Assembly: GCA_018817035.1 (NCBI GenBank)
Contig: JAHIUV010000100.1
Location: forward strand, 1 to 12,741
DNA length: 12,741 nt
Direction: 5' to 3'
Origin: Candidatus Omnitrophota bacterium
GTDB lineage: Bacteria; Omnitrophota; Gorgyraeia; Gorgyraeales; Gorgyraeaceae
Numbering within the stretch: the first letter of the stretch is position 1; the number at the start of each line of letters is the position of its first letter. Shown here piece by piece: positions 1-7,216 of this stretch. Position numbers and translations under genes: made by a program. The notes under the pieces are model-generated. The model had not been told where the DNA came from. It saw nothing but the letters and a program-made list of their open reading frames with translations, and ran no database searches.

Positions 1-29
1 ACAATAACATTATTATTCTTCAATGACAT
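1..29 (-). CDS. Possible start of a divergent gene, cut by the left edge
   Basis: On the minus strand an ATG at 29-27 opens a frame reading MSLKNNNVI to the window edge. A GAAGG-type ribosome binding site lies 4-5 bases upstream of it. An in-frame ATG at 44-42 is an alternative start. A promoter-like TGATATAAT lies further upstream at 90-82. Only about nine codons are visible, so neither the product nor the reality of the gene can be judged. It is listed because the promoter, ribosome binding site and start line up and would make the gap before the cyclase gene a divergent control region. Confidence 0.25.
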
Positions 30-81
30 TGCCCCTTCTTTCATATGTATCTTATATCTCTTAAATAAATAATATTTATAT

Positions 82-110
82 ATTATATCAGGATAAGGGC
101 TTTAAAACAA
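82..110 (-). promoter_or_regulatory. Putative leftward sigma70-type promoter
   Basis: Read on the minus strand, TTGTTT (110-105) is followed after 17 bases by TATAAT (87-82), preceded by TG to give the extended -10 TGATATAAT. Initiation would fall near base 75, giving a leader of about 45 bases before the possible ATG at 29. The surrounding DNA is very AT-rich, so chance -10 matches are common. The extended TG and the correct spacing make this one better than the others in the region. Confidence 0.4.
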
Positions 111-133
111 TTTTTTTCTACACTCCCTGGATT

Positions 134-174
134 CCTAGCTTCACCCTATTACATTGTAATAGCGTGAAGCTAGG
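134..174. promoter_or_regulatory. 41-base palindrome between divergent promoters
   Basis: CCTAGCTTCAC (134-144) is the exact reverse complement of GTGAAGCTAGG (164-174). Inside it CTATTAC (146-152) pairs with GTAATAG (156-162), with a single C/C mismatch at 145/163 and a three-base centre. No T-run follows on either strand, so a terminator is unlikely. It lies between the -35 elements of the proposed leftward and rightward promoters, where an operator for a dimeric or tetrameric regulator would sit. A cruciform or a solitary small repeat is the alternative. Confidence 0.5.
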
Positions 175-180
175 CTGTGC

Positions 181-209
181 TTGTATAGCCGGTGATTATC
201 TGCTATACT
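181..209 (+). promoter_or_regulatory. Extended -10 promoter giving a near-leaderless cyclase mRNA
   Basis: TTGTAT (181-186), a 17-base spacer and TATACT (204-209) form a sigma70-like promoter. The preceding TGC makes the extended -10 TGCTATACT. Transcription would start about seven bases downstream, near 216, while the ATG is at 218. No Shine-Dalgarno sequence precedes that ATG, which agrees with a leaderless or nearly leaderless message. GTATAG (183-188) and CTATAC (203-208) also form an inverted repeat overlapping both elements, which could be an operator. Confidence 0.5.
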
Positions 210-217
210 AATTTACT

Positions 218-1351
218 ATGATAAAGAACTTTGAGCAGGAATATTTAAAGGCGAAATCTGAGCTGACTATGCTTTATGAAATAGGCAATGCCATGCATAC
301 TACTCTTAACCTGGAGGAGATCCTCTATATCATACTTACCTCGGTCACCTCCCACATAGGCCTTAGCTTTAACAGGGCTATGCTTTTCCTTTTTAACGAA
401 AAAGAAAACTCTCTTGAGGGTAAAATGGGGATAGGCCCTGACAGTACGGAAGAAGCGGGTGAAGTGTGGACCCATATTGAAAAACATAATCTCGGTTTCA
501 ACGAACTTATCGAAACACACAGTCAGGTCGAACATTTAAAAAAATCAAACCTTAATAAAGTAATCCAGTCCATCAAATTGCCCGTGACTGAGGAATCAGG
601 GGTGCTGGCTTTGACCATAATGGAAGGTATGCCTTTTATAATAACCACTGAGGAAGCCAGGAAAAGGACCAGGAACAGCCTGATCGAACAATTAAAACTG
701 GAAGAATTCGTGACCGTCCCCCTTAAGGCGCGTGACAAGACAATAGGGCTGATAGTCGCGGATAACCTTTTTAATAAAAAATCCATCAACGCGGACGACA
801 TCAGGATGCTGACGACGTTCGCCAACCAGGCAGGGCTGGCAATAGAAAACTCAAGGCTTTATGAAAGGACTGTGGTGTTCGCCAATTCAGATTCGCTGAC
901 AGGGCTGTGGCACCATGGTTATTTCCAATACCTGCTGGGCGAAGAAATAAAAAGATCCGAAGCGCGAAAAGAAAAGTTTACGGTGCTAATGACTGACATA
1001 GACGATTTTAAAAAATTTAATGATTCTTTCGGGCACCAGGCAGGCGACGCGATATTAAGATGTATCTCCGGTATTTTTAAGGAGGCTTCGCGCAAAATAG
1101 ACATAGTCGCTCGTTACGGCGGTGAGGAATTCGTGTTTATCCTTCCGGGCGCCAATAAAGAAGAAGCGCTCGTGGCTGCCGAACGCCTCAGAGTATCTGT
1201 GGAAAAAAATCCCTACATGAAAGGTATCACTATCAGCATAGGCGTGGCATCCTACCCGGATGACGCGGAAGAAAAAGAACTACTCATATCCAAGGCCGAC
1301 AAGGCACTCTACAAGGCAAAAGAAACCGGAAAAAATAAGGTGTGCGGGTAG
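218..1351 (+). CDS. GAF-GGDEF diguanylate cyclase
   Basis: This 377-residue cytoplasmic protein should make cyclic di-GMP from two GTP. A short helical N-terminus leads into a GAF-type sensor domain, roughly residues 20-215, ending in the typical ADNLFNKKSINADDIRMLTT region. A GGDEF domain covers about 225-375. The active-site signature is GGEEF (301-305). The metal-binding aspartate lies in TDIDDFK (259-265), followed by the NDSFGHQAGD nucleotide-binding segment. The product-inhibition site RxxD is present as RKID (292-295), five residues before GGEEF, so feedback inhibition is expected. There is no transmembrane segment and no EAL domain. The GAF ligand cannot be told from sequence. The ATG at 218 has no ribosome binding site but follows an extended -10 element at leaderless distance. 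The gene converges on smc, and its last codons form one arm of the repeat hairpin that begins at 1340. Confidence 0.93.
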   Translation: MIKNFEQEYLKAKSELTMLYEIGNAMHTTLNLEEILYIILTSVTSHIGLSFNRAMLFLFNEKENSLEGKMGIGPDSTEEAGEVWTHIEKHNLGFNELIETHSQVEHLKKSNLNKVIQSIKLPVTEESGVLALTIMEGMPFIITTEEARKRTRNSLIEQLKLEEFVTVPLKARDKTIGLIVADNLFNKKSINADDIRMLTTFANQAGLAIENSRLYERTVVFANSDSLTGLWHHGYFQYLLGEEIKRSEARKEKFTVLMTDIDDFKKFNDSFGHQAGDAILRCISGIFKEASRKIDIVARYGGEEFVFILPGANKEEALVAAERLRVSVEKNPYMKGITISIGVASYPDDAEEKELLISKADKALYKAKETGKNKVCG

Positions 1352-1447
1352 GAGTAGTTCTCGACTACGGCACTTCGTGCCTTCGCTCGAACAATATCTG
1401 TTATTCTTCGAGCGAACGCAGTGAGTCGAGAAGCAAACCTCGCACAC
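1340..1447. repeat. Modular inverted repeat, copy 1 (between convergent genes)
   Basis: TTCTCGACT (1358-1366) pairs with AGTCGAGAA (1424-1432), and TTCGCTCGAA (1382-1391) with TTCGAGCGAA (1407-1416). Between the left outer and inner arms is a mini-hairpin, GGCAC-TTC-GTGCC (1369-1381). The stem extends outward: GTGTGCG (1340-1346), inside the end of the cyclase gene, pairs with CGCACAC (1441-1447). A T5 run at 1453-1457 follows on the plus strand, so the structure may also terminate the cyclase transcript. Copies 2 and 3 are at 5098-5161 and 9468-9546. Confidence 0.85.
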
Positions 1448-1466
1448 TGCGCTTTTTGGACGACTA

Positions 1467-4400
1467 CTACGCGGGATTCTCTGCGGGTTCTTGCTTTTTG
1501 CTATCTGAGAATTTTACAGAGACTACTTTTGAGACACCTGATTCCTGCATGGTAATGCCATACATCACGTTTGCCCTGTCTATCGTCTTCTTATTATGCG
1601 TTATCACGATAAACTGCGACGTGTCCGTGAACAGGTCAAACATCTTTGAAAAGCGGTCTACATTAGATTCATCTAAGGGAGCGTCTATTTCGTCAAGCAC
1701 GCAGAATGGACTGGGTTTTACTTTAAAGATAGCGAATAGCAGCGCTATAGCGGTAAGCGCCTTTTCCCCTCCGGAAAGTAGCGATACATTCTGGAGCCTC
1801 TTTCCCGGAGGCCTCGCCACTATCTCAATGCCGGATTCAAGCACGTCACCCTCGTCTATAAGGACTATCTCTCCGTCGCCGCCGCCAAAAAGCATCTTGA
1901 AAAAACTCCTGAATTCGATTTGTATCTGCCGGAAGGTTTCCATAAAAAGGTCTTTAGTGGTCTTGTTTATCTTGGTAATAGCCTTTAAAAGTGAGTCCTT
2001 TGCCTTAAACAGGTCGTCACGCTGATGGTTAAGGAACGCGAACCTGTCCTGAAGCTCTGTATGTTCCTCTATGGCAACCAGGTTTACCGAACCCATGGAA
2101 TCTATTTTTTCGCGTTTTTCCTTTACCTCATTTTTCAGCTGTTCCATATCCACAGCCTGCCATGCCTCGTCAATCTGGACACCGGCTATATCCAGCTTAT
2201 AAACGTCCGTTATGCGCTGCTTCAGGTTGTCTACGCTGTAATTGGTTTCAGCCTTCTTCAGGTCTATCTCATGGAGCCTTGAGCGCAAGTCGTTTATTTC
2301 TTTTTCTGACTGCCTGAATACGGTTTCGCTGAGTTCTATATCGGCCATCATCTCTTTATAAACAGATTCTATTCCCTCAAGATCCGTATTGCCTCTTACT
2401 CGCTCTTCGGAAAAGTCCCTGATCCTTTCATCAAGGGCCAATGCCTCAGCCTCTAATTCCTCGACTCTCTTTATGGAAGTTTCTAATTCTGTTTTTCTGG
2501 CTCCAAGAGCGGTCTCCGAATCATTCAGCGATGATTCCAGTATGTGCAATGTATTAGAAAATCCTTCTTTCTTGCTTTCGAGGGAACCCAGTTCAGTCTT
2601 CTGCTCAGCCACTTCTGTAAGCAGCTGCTCTTTTTCCCTGGTGCATTCACTTATAGCCCTTTCGCCCGTTACTATCCTTTCCCCATTAAGCCTGGCATCT
2701 TCTTCGGCCCGCGTCAGGGAATCGGCAAGGGATGCCTCTTCCTGTCTCAGGCTTTCCATTTCTCCGGTTACTTCCTCTATCTCAAGTTTTGCCAGGGAAA
2801 TTTCGTCGTCGACACCTTTTATATTTTCCTCTATATTTTCCTGCCTGTGTTTAGCGTTACCGAATAATATCTCTTTTTCGTTCAGTCTCCTATTAGTATC
2901 CTCAAGGTTTTTCCCTTGTTCATCCCTGAGCCGTTCGCTGTTAAGCTTTTCTTCTATTATTCTGGCGGCATCGGCCTCGAAACCGATTATCGCCAGGGAA
3001 AGTTCTTTGATCCTGGCATCCCTGTTGATCAACGTAAGATCAGCGTTACCTGCCATGCCTCCTGATACAAAACCATTACTGGCGAGGGCGCCCTCAAGCG
3101 TAATAAAAACACATTCTTTCGCTCTCTCAATGTCTTTTAAAATAGACCCGGCGGATGATAAATCCTTTACTATGAATATATTCTTCAGCGCGTGAGCGGC
3201 AAAACCTTTTAGGCTGTCATCTATGGTTATAAAATCCTCGGCCTTGCCCAATAGCCTCTCGTCGTTCAAGTCTATGTTTGCGGCTGCGGCTGTATGATCA
3301 AAGGCTCCGGGATAGATAAAAGATGTCCTGCCGCAAGAATTTTCTCTCAGAAAATTTATAGCTTTTTCCGCGGATTCCATCGTATCCACGACAACTGCCT
3401 GCAGATAATCCCCTAAGGCTGACTCGATCGCCAGTTCATAACCTTGCTTTACGGACAAAAGGTTGGCAAGCACATCCCTGACGCCTTCCATGGCGACAGA
3501 TTGACCCTCGACAGGTTCTTTTCCGAGTATAGCCTTAACACCTGAAGAAAACCCTTCATATTTTGCCTTTGCCTCTTCCAGTACTTCCAAGCGCGACCTG
3601 CTGGCGGCAAGAGAACGGTGTATCTTTTCGGATTCATTAACAAGTTTTTCTATACTGTTCGAAAGTTCCGAAATAACGTTGCTGATCCTGGACTTTTCTT
3701 CCCTAAGAGATAAGACCTCTCCCTCTATTGACGTTACTTCTTTGGCGATGTCTGCCAGTTTCGTGTCGAGTGTTTCCTTTTCATGGGATATCCTGATCTT
3801 TTCTGTCTCTAATCTTTTAAGCCTGGCTTCGTTAGTAGCAAGACTATTGGAAACCTTGGTAAGGCGGTTCCTTAGGTTGGACTGCCGGGAAGCTATATCT
3901 ATCACATTAGCCTTTGAGGTCGAAATATTAGTCTCGTTTTCAGTGATACCTCTCAATATCTCCACGAGCCTCTTTTCCTTGGCCTCTAAAGACCCCGCTC
4001 TTTCAGTATCCTCTTTTTCAAGGGTGGTTACTTTTTCCCTGAGGTTTTCCACTTCTTTTCGCTGTGATATTACGCTTGTCCCGCTCTTTTCTATTTCAAC
4101 CTCGAGATCGATCCGTCTTTTCTTTAATTCCTCTACCCTGTCTTTGTTGAGAGATATCTTATCTCTTGCTTTCGAGACCTCGGAATTTTTTTCTATAAGA
4201 TTCGACCTTAAATCCATTCTCTTTGTCTCGACGCCGGATCTCCCGGCATTTAAGGCGCTGAGTTCTTCCGATGCCTTTTGCAGCTGGGAGCTGATCTCGA
4301 CTTCCTTTGCCCTGAACTCGTCGAGTTTTTTATTGGATCCTAAAAGCCTTTCCTGCAGGAGCTCCAACTCTATCCTTGAAAGTTTTAGCTCAAGGGATTT

Positions 4401-5066
4401 TAATTCCTCATATTTTTCTTTGTAACGCTCGGCCTTTCTTGCCTGGCGCTCTATTGAGTTTATCTGGCGTTTTACTTCTGCGATAATATCATTGATCCTT
4501 ACGAGGTTCAGCTCTGTGTCATCGAGCCGCCTTAAAGCTTCTTTCCTCTTTGATTTATATTTTGTGATGCCGGCCGCTTCCTCAAATATCTCGCGCCTGT
4601 CTTCGGGCCTGGAGCTCAGCACCTGGTCTATCCTGCCCTGCTCTATATGCGAGTAAGCGTTTGTGCCGACGCCTGTGCCCATGAATAATTCGCTTATATC
4701 CTTGAGACGGACAGAGGTCTTGTTCAACAGGTATTCGCTTTCGCCTGAGCGGTACAGCCTGCGGCCTACTGTCACTTCATCGTATTCTATGGGGAGTTTC
4801 CTGTCCTGGTTCGAAAGGGTAAGGGATACTTCGGCGTAACCTACGGGTTCTTTACCGTCTGTGCCATTAAATATCACGTCTTCCATCTTGCCGCCGCGCA
4901 TCATCTTGGCCGACTGTTCGCCGAGCACCCATCTTATGGAATCAGAGATATTTGATTTCCCGCATCCATTGGGACCCACGATAGCCGTTATGCCGGGCTC
5001 AAAATCAAGCCTGGTCCTGTCGGCAAAAGACTTAAATCCAAATAATTCCAGCGATTTAAAATACAT
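1467..5066 (-). CDS. smc: Chromosome segregation / condensation protein SMC
   Basis: This 1199-residue protein has full-length bacterial SMC architecture. SMC dimers use ATP to organise and segregate the chromosome, normally with ScpA and ScpB, neither of which is in this window. The N-terminal ATPase half has Walker A GPNGCGKS (31-38). Long Lys/Glu-rich coiled coils flank a hinge at about 505-675. The C-terminal half has the ABC signature LSGGEKA (1097-1103), Walker B with catalytic Glu (FCVLDEIDAPLDE, Asp1125-Glu1126) and a switch His (VITHNKK, His1157). The ATG at 5066 has an AAGGAAG ribosome binding site a few bases upstream and starts the canonical MYFKSLELFGFKSFAD. It lies downstream of etfA on the same strand. 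The 117-base gap contains repeat copy 2 and no convincing promoter, so read-through from etfA is possible. Long antisense frames within the gene come from its Lys/Glu-rich codons. Confidence 0.98.
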   Translation of the reverse strand: MYFKSLELFGFKSFADRTRLDFEPGITAIVGPNGCGKSNISDSIRWVLGEQSAKMMRGGKMEDVIFNGTDGKEPVGYAEVSLTLSNQDRKLPIEYDEVTVGRRLYRSGESEYLLNKTSVRLKDISELFMGTGVGTNAYSHIEQGRIDQVLSSRPEDRREIFEEAAGITKYKSKRKEALRRLDDTELNLVRINDIIAEVKRQINSIERQARKAERYKEKYEELKSLELKLSRIELELLQERLLGSNKKLDEFRAKEVEISSQLQKASEELSALNAGRSGVETKRMDLRSNLIEKNSEVSKARDKISLNKDRVEELKKRRIDLEVEIEKSGTSVISQRKEVENLREKVTTLEKEDTERAGSLEAKEKRLVEILRGITENETNISTSKANVIDIASRQSNLRNRLTKVSNSLATNEARLKRLETEKIRISHEKETLDTKLADIAKEVTSIEGEVLSLREEKSRISNVISELSNSIEKLVNESEKIHRSLAASRSRLEVLEEAKAKYEGFSSGVKAILGKEPVEGQSVAMEGVRDVLANLLSVKQGYELAIESALGDYLQAVVVDTMESAEKAINFLRENSCGRTSFIYPGAFDHTAAAANIDLNDERLLGKAEDFITIDDSLKGFAAHALKNIFIVKDLSSAGSILKDIERAKECVFITLEGALASNGFVSGGMAGNADLTLINRDARIKELSLAIIGFEADAARIIEEKLNSERLRDEQGKNLEDTNRRLNEKEILFGNAKHRQENIEENIKGVDDEISLAKLEIEEVTGEMESLRQEEASLADSLTRAEEDARLNGERIVTGERAISECTREKEQLLTEVAEQKTELGSLESKKEGFSNTLHILESSLNDSETALGARKTELETSIKRVEELEAEALALDERIRDFSEERVRGNTDLEGIESVYKEMMADIELSETVFRQSEKEINDLRSRLHEIDLKKAETNYSVDNLKQRITDVYKLDIAGVQIDEAWQAVDMEQLKNEVKEKREKIDSMGSVNLVAIEEHTELQDRFAFLNHQRDDLFKAKDSLLKAITKINKTTKDLFMETFRQIQIEFRSFFKMLFGGGDGEIVLIDEGDVLESGIEIVARPPGKRLQNVSLLSGGEKALTAIALLFAIFKVKPSPFCVLDEIDAPLDESNVDRFSKMFDLFTDTSQFIVITHNKKTIDRANVMYGITMQESGVSKVVSVKFSDSKKQEPAENPA

Positions 5067-5097
5067 ATCTTCCTTGGATTAAAAGAGGTTATTACTG

Positions 5098-5161
5098 TTC
5101 TCGACTTCGTCCCGATACTTCGGGACTCCGCTCGAACAATATTCTTCGAGCTTGTCGAGAA
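5098..5161. repeat. Modular inverted repeat, copy 2 (etfA-smc gap)
   Basis: TTCTCGAC (5098-5105) pairs with GTCGAGAA (5154-5161). The inner stem GCTCGAA (5130-5136) pairs with TTCGAGC (5145-5151) and continues past a C/C mismatch into AAT/ATT (5138-5143). As in copy 1, the left arm carries a mini-hairpin, here GTCCCGA-tact-TCGGGAC (5109-5126), unrelated in sequence to that of copy 1. The right arm is shortened to two bases. The element fills most of the gap between etfA and smc and could be an RNA hairpin between the two coding regions. Confidence 0.85.
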
Positions 5162-5183
5162 GATATAAGGCACTACATCCGGA

Positions 5184-6392
5184 TTACCTTTTTAATACCT
5201 CTTTGAACTTTTTTGTCAATTCTGGCAATATCTCAAACAAATCCCCGACTATGCCATATGTCGCCACATTGAATATCGGGGCATGTGGATCTTTATTTAT
5301 CGCTACTATCACGTCTGATGATTGCATGCCTACCAGGTGCTGTATCTGACCTGAGATGCCGCACGCGATATAGACCTTAGGACATACTGTTTTTCCCGTC
5401 TGCCCGACCTGGTGTGAGTATGTTTTCCATCCGGCATCGACCGCGGCGCGCGACGCGCCTACCGCGCCTCCAAGCGCTTTGGCCAGACCCTCTATCAAAT
5501 AAAAATTTTCCGGTTTCTGCAGTCCGCGGCCTCCGGAAACTATGATATCCGCTTCAGTAAGATTTACAGTTTCCTCTATTTCCTCTACTATGTCCAGGAG
5601 TTTCGTGCGGGAGGAATATACGTCATCACCATAATTGACTTCGATCACTTTGCCCTTATGATGGTTATTGACCTGGGCTTCTTTCATTACTTTATGCCTG
5701 ACCGTAGACATCTGAGGCCTGTGGTTCGGGCAAATAATAGTAGCCATAATGTTTCCGCCAAAAGCAGGACGCGTCTGCAGAAGCAGCCTGTTCTCTTTGT
5801 CTATTTCCAGGCCCGTGCAATCCGCGGTAAGGCCCGCGTGTATACCTATCGCCACACGCGATATAAGCGACCTGCCGACAGAGGTAGCGCCGCAAAGGAC
5901 TATCTCAGGTTTATACTCTTTTATCAATTTCATCAATACCTTAGAGTAAGGTTCACTCTGGTAATGCTTGAGCTTTGGGGAATCTACCAGATAAACTTTA
6001 TTAGCTCCCCTGTGGATAATATTCTGCGCCTCTCCTTTTACATCCTCACCCAATAAAATACCGCAAAGATCAACGCCAAGCGTATCGGCAAGTTCCCTTC
6101 CTTTGCCGAGAAGTTCATGCGCGACGCTCTGGATAATGCCGTTCCTCTGTTCGCAAAATACCCAGACATCTTTATATTGTTCCAGCTTTTTTGGGAAATC
6201 TATATCGGAAGGACTGATCTTAGTAAGCACGATCGCGTCAAATTTACAGGATTCGATACACGCTCCGCATAAATTACACTTATCGAGATCTATTACCGCT
6301 TTTTTATTTACTACCTCAATACACCCGAACGGGCACGTCTTCACGCAAAGCTTACAGCCGCCGCATTTTTCATCAATAACTCTTATGGACAT
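5184..6392 (-). CDS. etfA: Electron transfer flavoprotein alpha subunit with N-terminal 2[4Fe-4S] ferredoxin domain
   Basis: This 402-residue protein pairs with EtfB to pass electrons between an acyl-CoA dehydrogenase and other carriers. An N-terminal extension holds two CxxCxxCxxxC clusters: Cys10, 13, 16 and 20, then Cys39, 42, 45 and 49. These are typical [4Fe-4S] ligands. The EtfA part starts near residue 72. Its FAD-binding C-terminal domain includes SGGRGLQ (286-292), GAVGASRAAVDAGW (309-322), QVGQTGKTV (328-336), ACGISGQIQH (343-352) and AINKDPHAPIF (364-374). Ferredoxin-fused EtfA is known from anaerobes, for example the caffeyl-CoA reductase and lactate dehydrogenase systems of Acetobacterium, where the ETF bifurcates electrons. 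A ferredoxin-linked or bifurcating role here is inferred. The ATG at 6392 follows GGCGGAGAG, 23 bases after etfB, so the two are co-transcribed. Confidence 0.95.
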   Translation of the reverse strand: MSIRVIDEKCGGCKLCVKTCPFGCIEVVNKKAVIDLDKCNLCGACIESCKFDAIVLTKISPSDIDFPKKLEQYKDVWVFCEQRNGIIQSVAHELLGKGRELADTLGVDLCGILLGEDVKGEAQNIIHRGANKVYLVDSPKLKHYQSEPYSKVLMKLIKEYKPEIVLCGATSVGRSLISRVAIGIHAGLTADCTGLEIDKENRLLLQTRPAFGGNIMATIICPNHRPQMSTVRHKVMKEAQVNNHHKGKVIEVNYGDDVYSSRTKLLDIVEEIEETVNLTEADIIVSGGRGLQKPENFYLIEGLAKALGGAVGASRAAVDAGWKTYSHQVGQTGKTVCPKVYIACGISGQIQHLVGMQSSDVIVAINKDPHAPIFNVATYGIVGDLFEILPELTKKFKEVLKR

Positions 6393-6415
6393 CTCTCCGC
6401 CTTTTTATTGATCTA

Positions 6416-7204
6416 CTACAATATATCGCTTTTCAATAACTCGACTAATTTTTCGCTGATCTCTTTTGGATCCCCCTCGATGACCTGGCCTTTTTCCCTG
6501 GGAGCGGGTGTAAATATTTTTACCACTTTTGTGGGGGAACCGTTCAGGCCCAGGAGGCCGGGATCCAGGTCCATGTCTTTTGCCCCTATTTTTTTTATTT
6601 CCGCTTTTTTGGCGCGCATCTTTCCCTTTAGGGAAGGGAGGCGCGGCTCATTTATCTCTTTTACAACGGTTATCAGGCACGGTAAGGGCGATTCTACAAT
6701 CTCATAGCCTTCCTCCGTCATTCTTTCAGCTCGCATATATTTCTTTTCCATGTCGACTTCTTCTATCTTTTTTACATATGTTATCTGAGGTATATCAAGA
6801 TGAGCGGATATGCCGGGCCCGACCTGGGCAGTGTCGCCGTCGATCGCCTGTTTACCGCAGATTATAACATCATAATCACCAAGCGTTCTGATGGCTCCTG
6901 ACAATGTATAACTGGTAGCCCATGTGTCACTACCGGCAAACGCCCTGTCCGAGATAAGCACCGCCTCATCCGCGCCGAGCGAAATAGTCTCGCGCAGGGC
7001 TTCTTCAGCCTGCGGGGGGCCCATTGTTATGACCGTGACTTTGCCGCCGAACTTTTCCTTAAGGCGGATCGCTTCCTCGACAGCGTACATATCGAACGGA
7101 TTTACGATGCACGCTACTCCGCTCCTTATAAGCGTATTTGTCTCAGGGTCTATCCTTACCTCTGTAGTATCCGGGACTTGTTTAATGCAAACGATTATAT
7201 TCAT
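6416..7204 (-). CDS. etfB: Electron transfer flavoprotein beta subunit, bifurcating type likely
   Basis: This 262-residue protein is normal EtfB length. It shows the N-terminal MNIIVCIKQVPDT, the segment MGPPQAEEALRETISLGADE (61-80), DRAFAGSDTWATSYTL (86-101) and the nucleotide-binding CGKQAIDGDTAQVGP (116-130). The family signature region VVKEINEPRLPSLKGKMRAK follows at 180-199. The GPPQAEEALR and DRAFAGSDT stretches resemble ETFs that bind a second FAD and NADH in the beta subunit rather than AMP-only mitochondrial types. Bifurcation is therefore plausible, though not proven by sequence. The ATG at 7204 has an AAAGG ribosome binding site and lies 12 bases after the dehydrogenase gene. etfA follows after 23 bases. 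The gene order, dehydrogenase-etfB-etfA, is the classical one. Confidence 0.96.
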   Translation of the reverse strand: MNIIVCIKQVPDTTEVRIDPETNTLIRSGVACIVNPFDMYAVEEAIRLKEKFGGKVTVITMGPPQAEEALRETISLGADEAVLISDRAFAGSDTWATSYTLSGAIRTLGDYDVIICGKQAIDGDTAQVGPGISAHLDIPQITYVKKIEEVDMEKKYMRAERMTEEGYEIVESPLPCLITVVKEINEPRLPSLKGKMRAKKAEIKKIGAKDMDLDPGLLGLNGSPTKVVKIFTPAPREKGQVIEGDPKEISEKLVELLKSDIL

Positions 7205-7216
7205 AAATTCTTACCT

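Noticed and set aside
134..174. Rho-independent terminator at the left palindrome
   Set aside because: No T-run follows the stem on either strand, and its position between promoter elements fits an operator better.
2389..3195. Long plus-strand open frame of 268 codons inside smc
   Set aside because: It is a Ser/Leu-rich shadow of the Lys/Glu-rich SMC coiled coil on the opposite strand, with no recognisable domain. The same holds for the plus-strand frames at 1342-2025 and 3679-4425.
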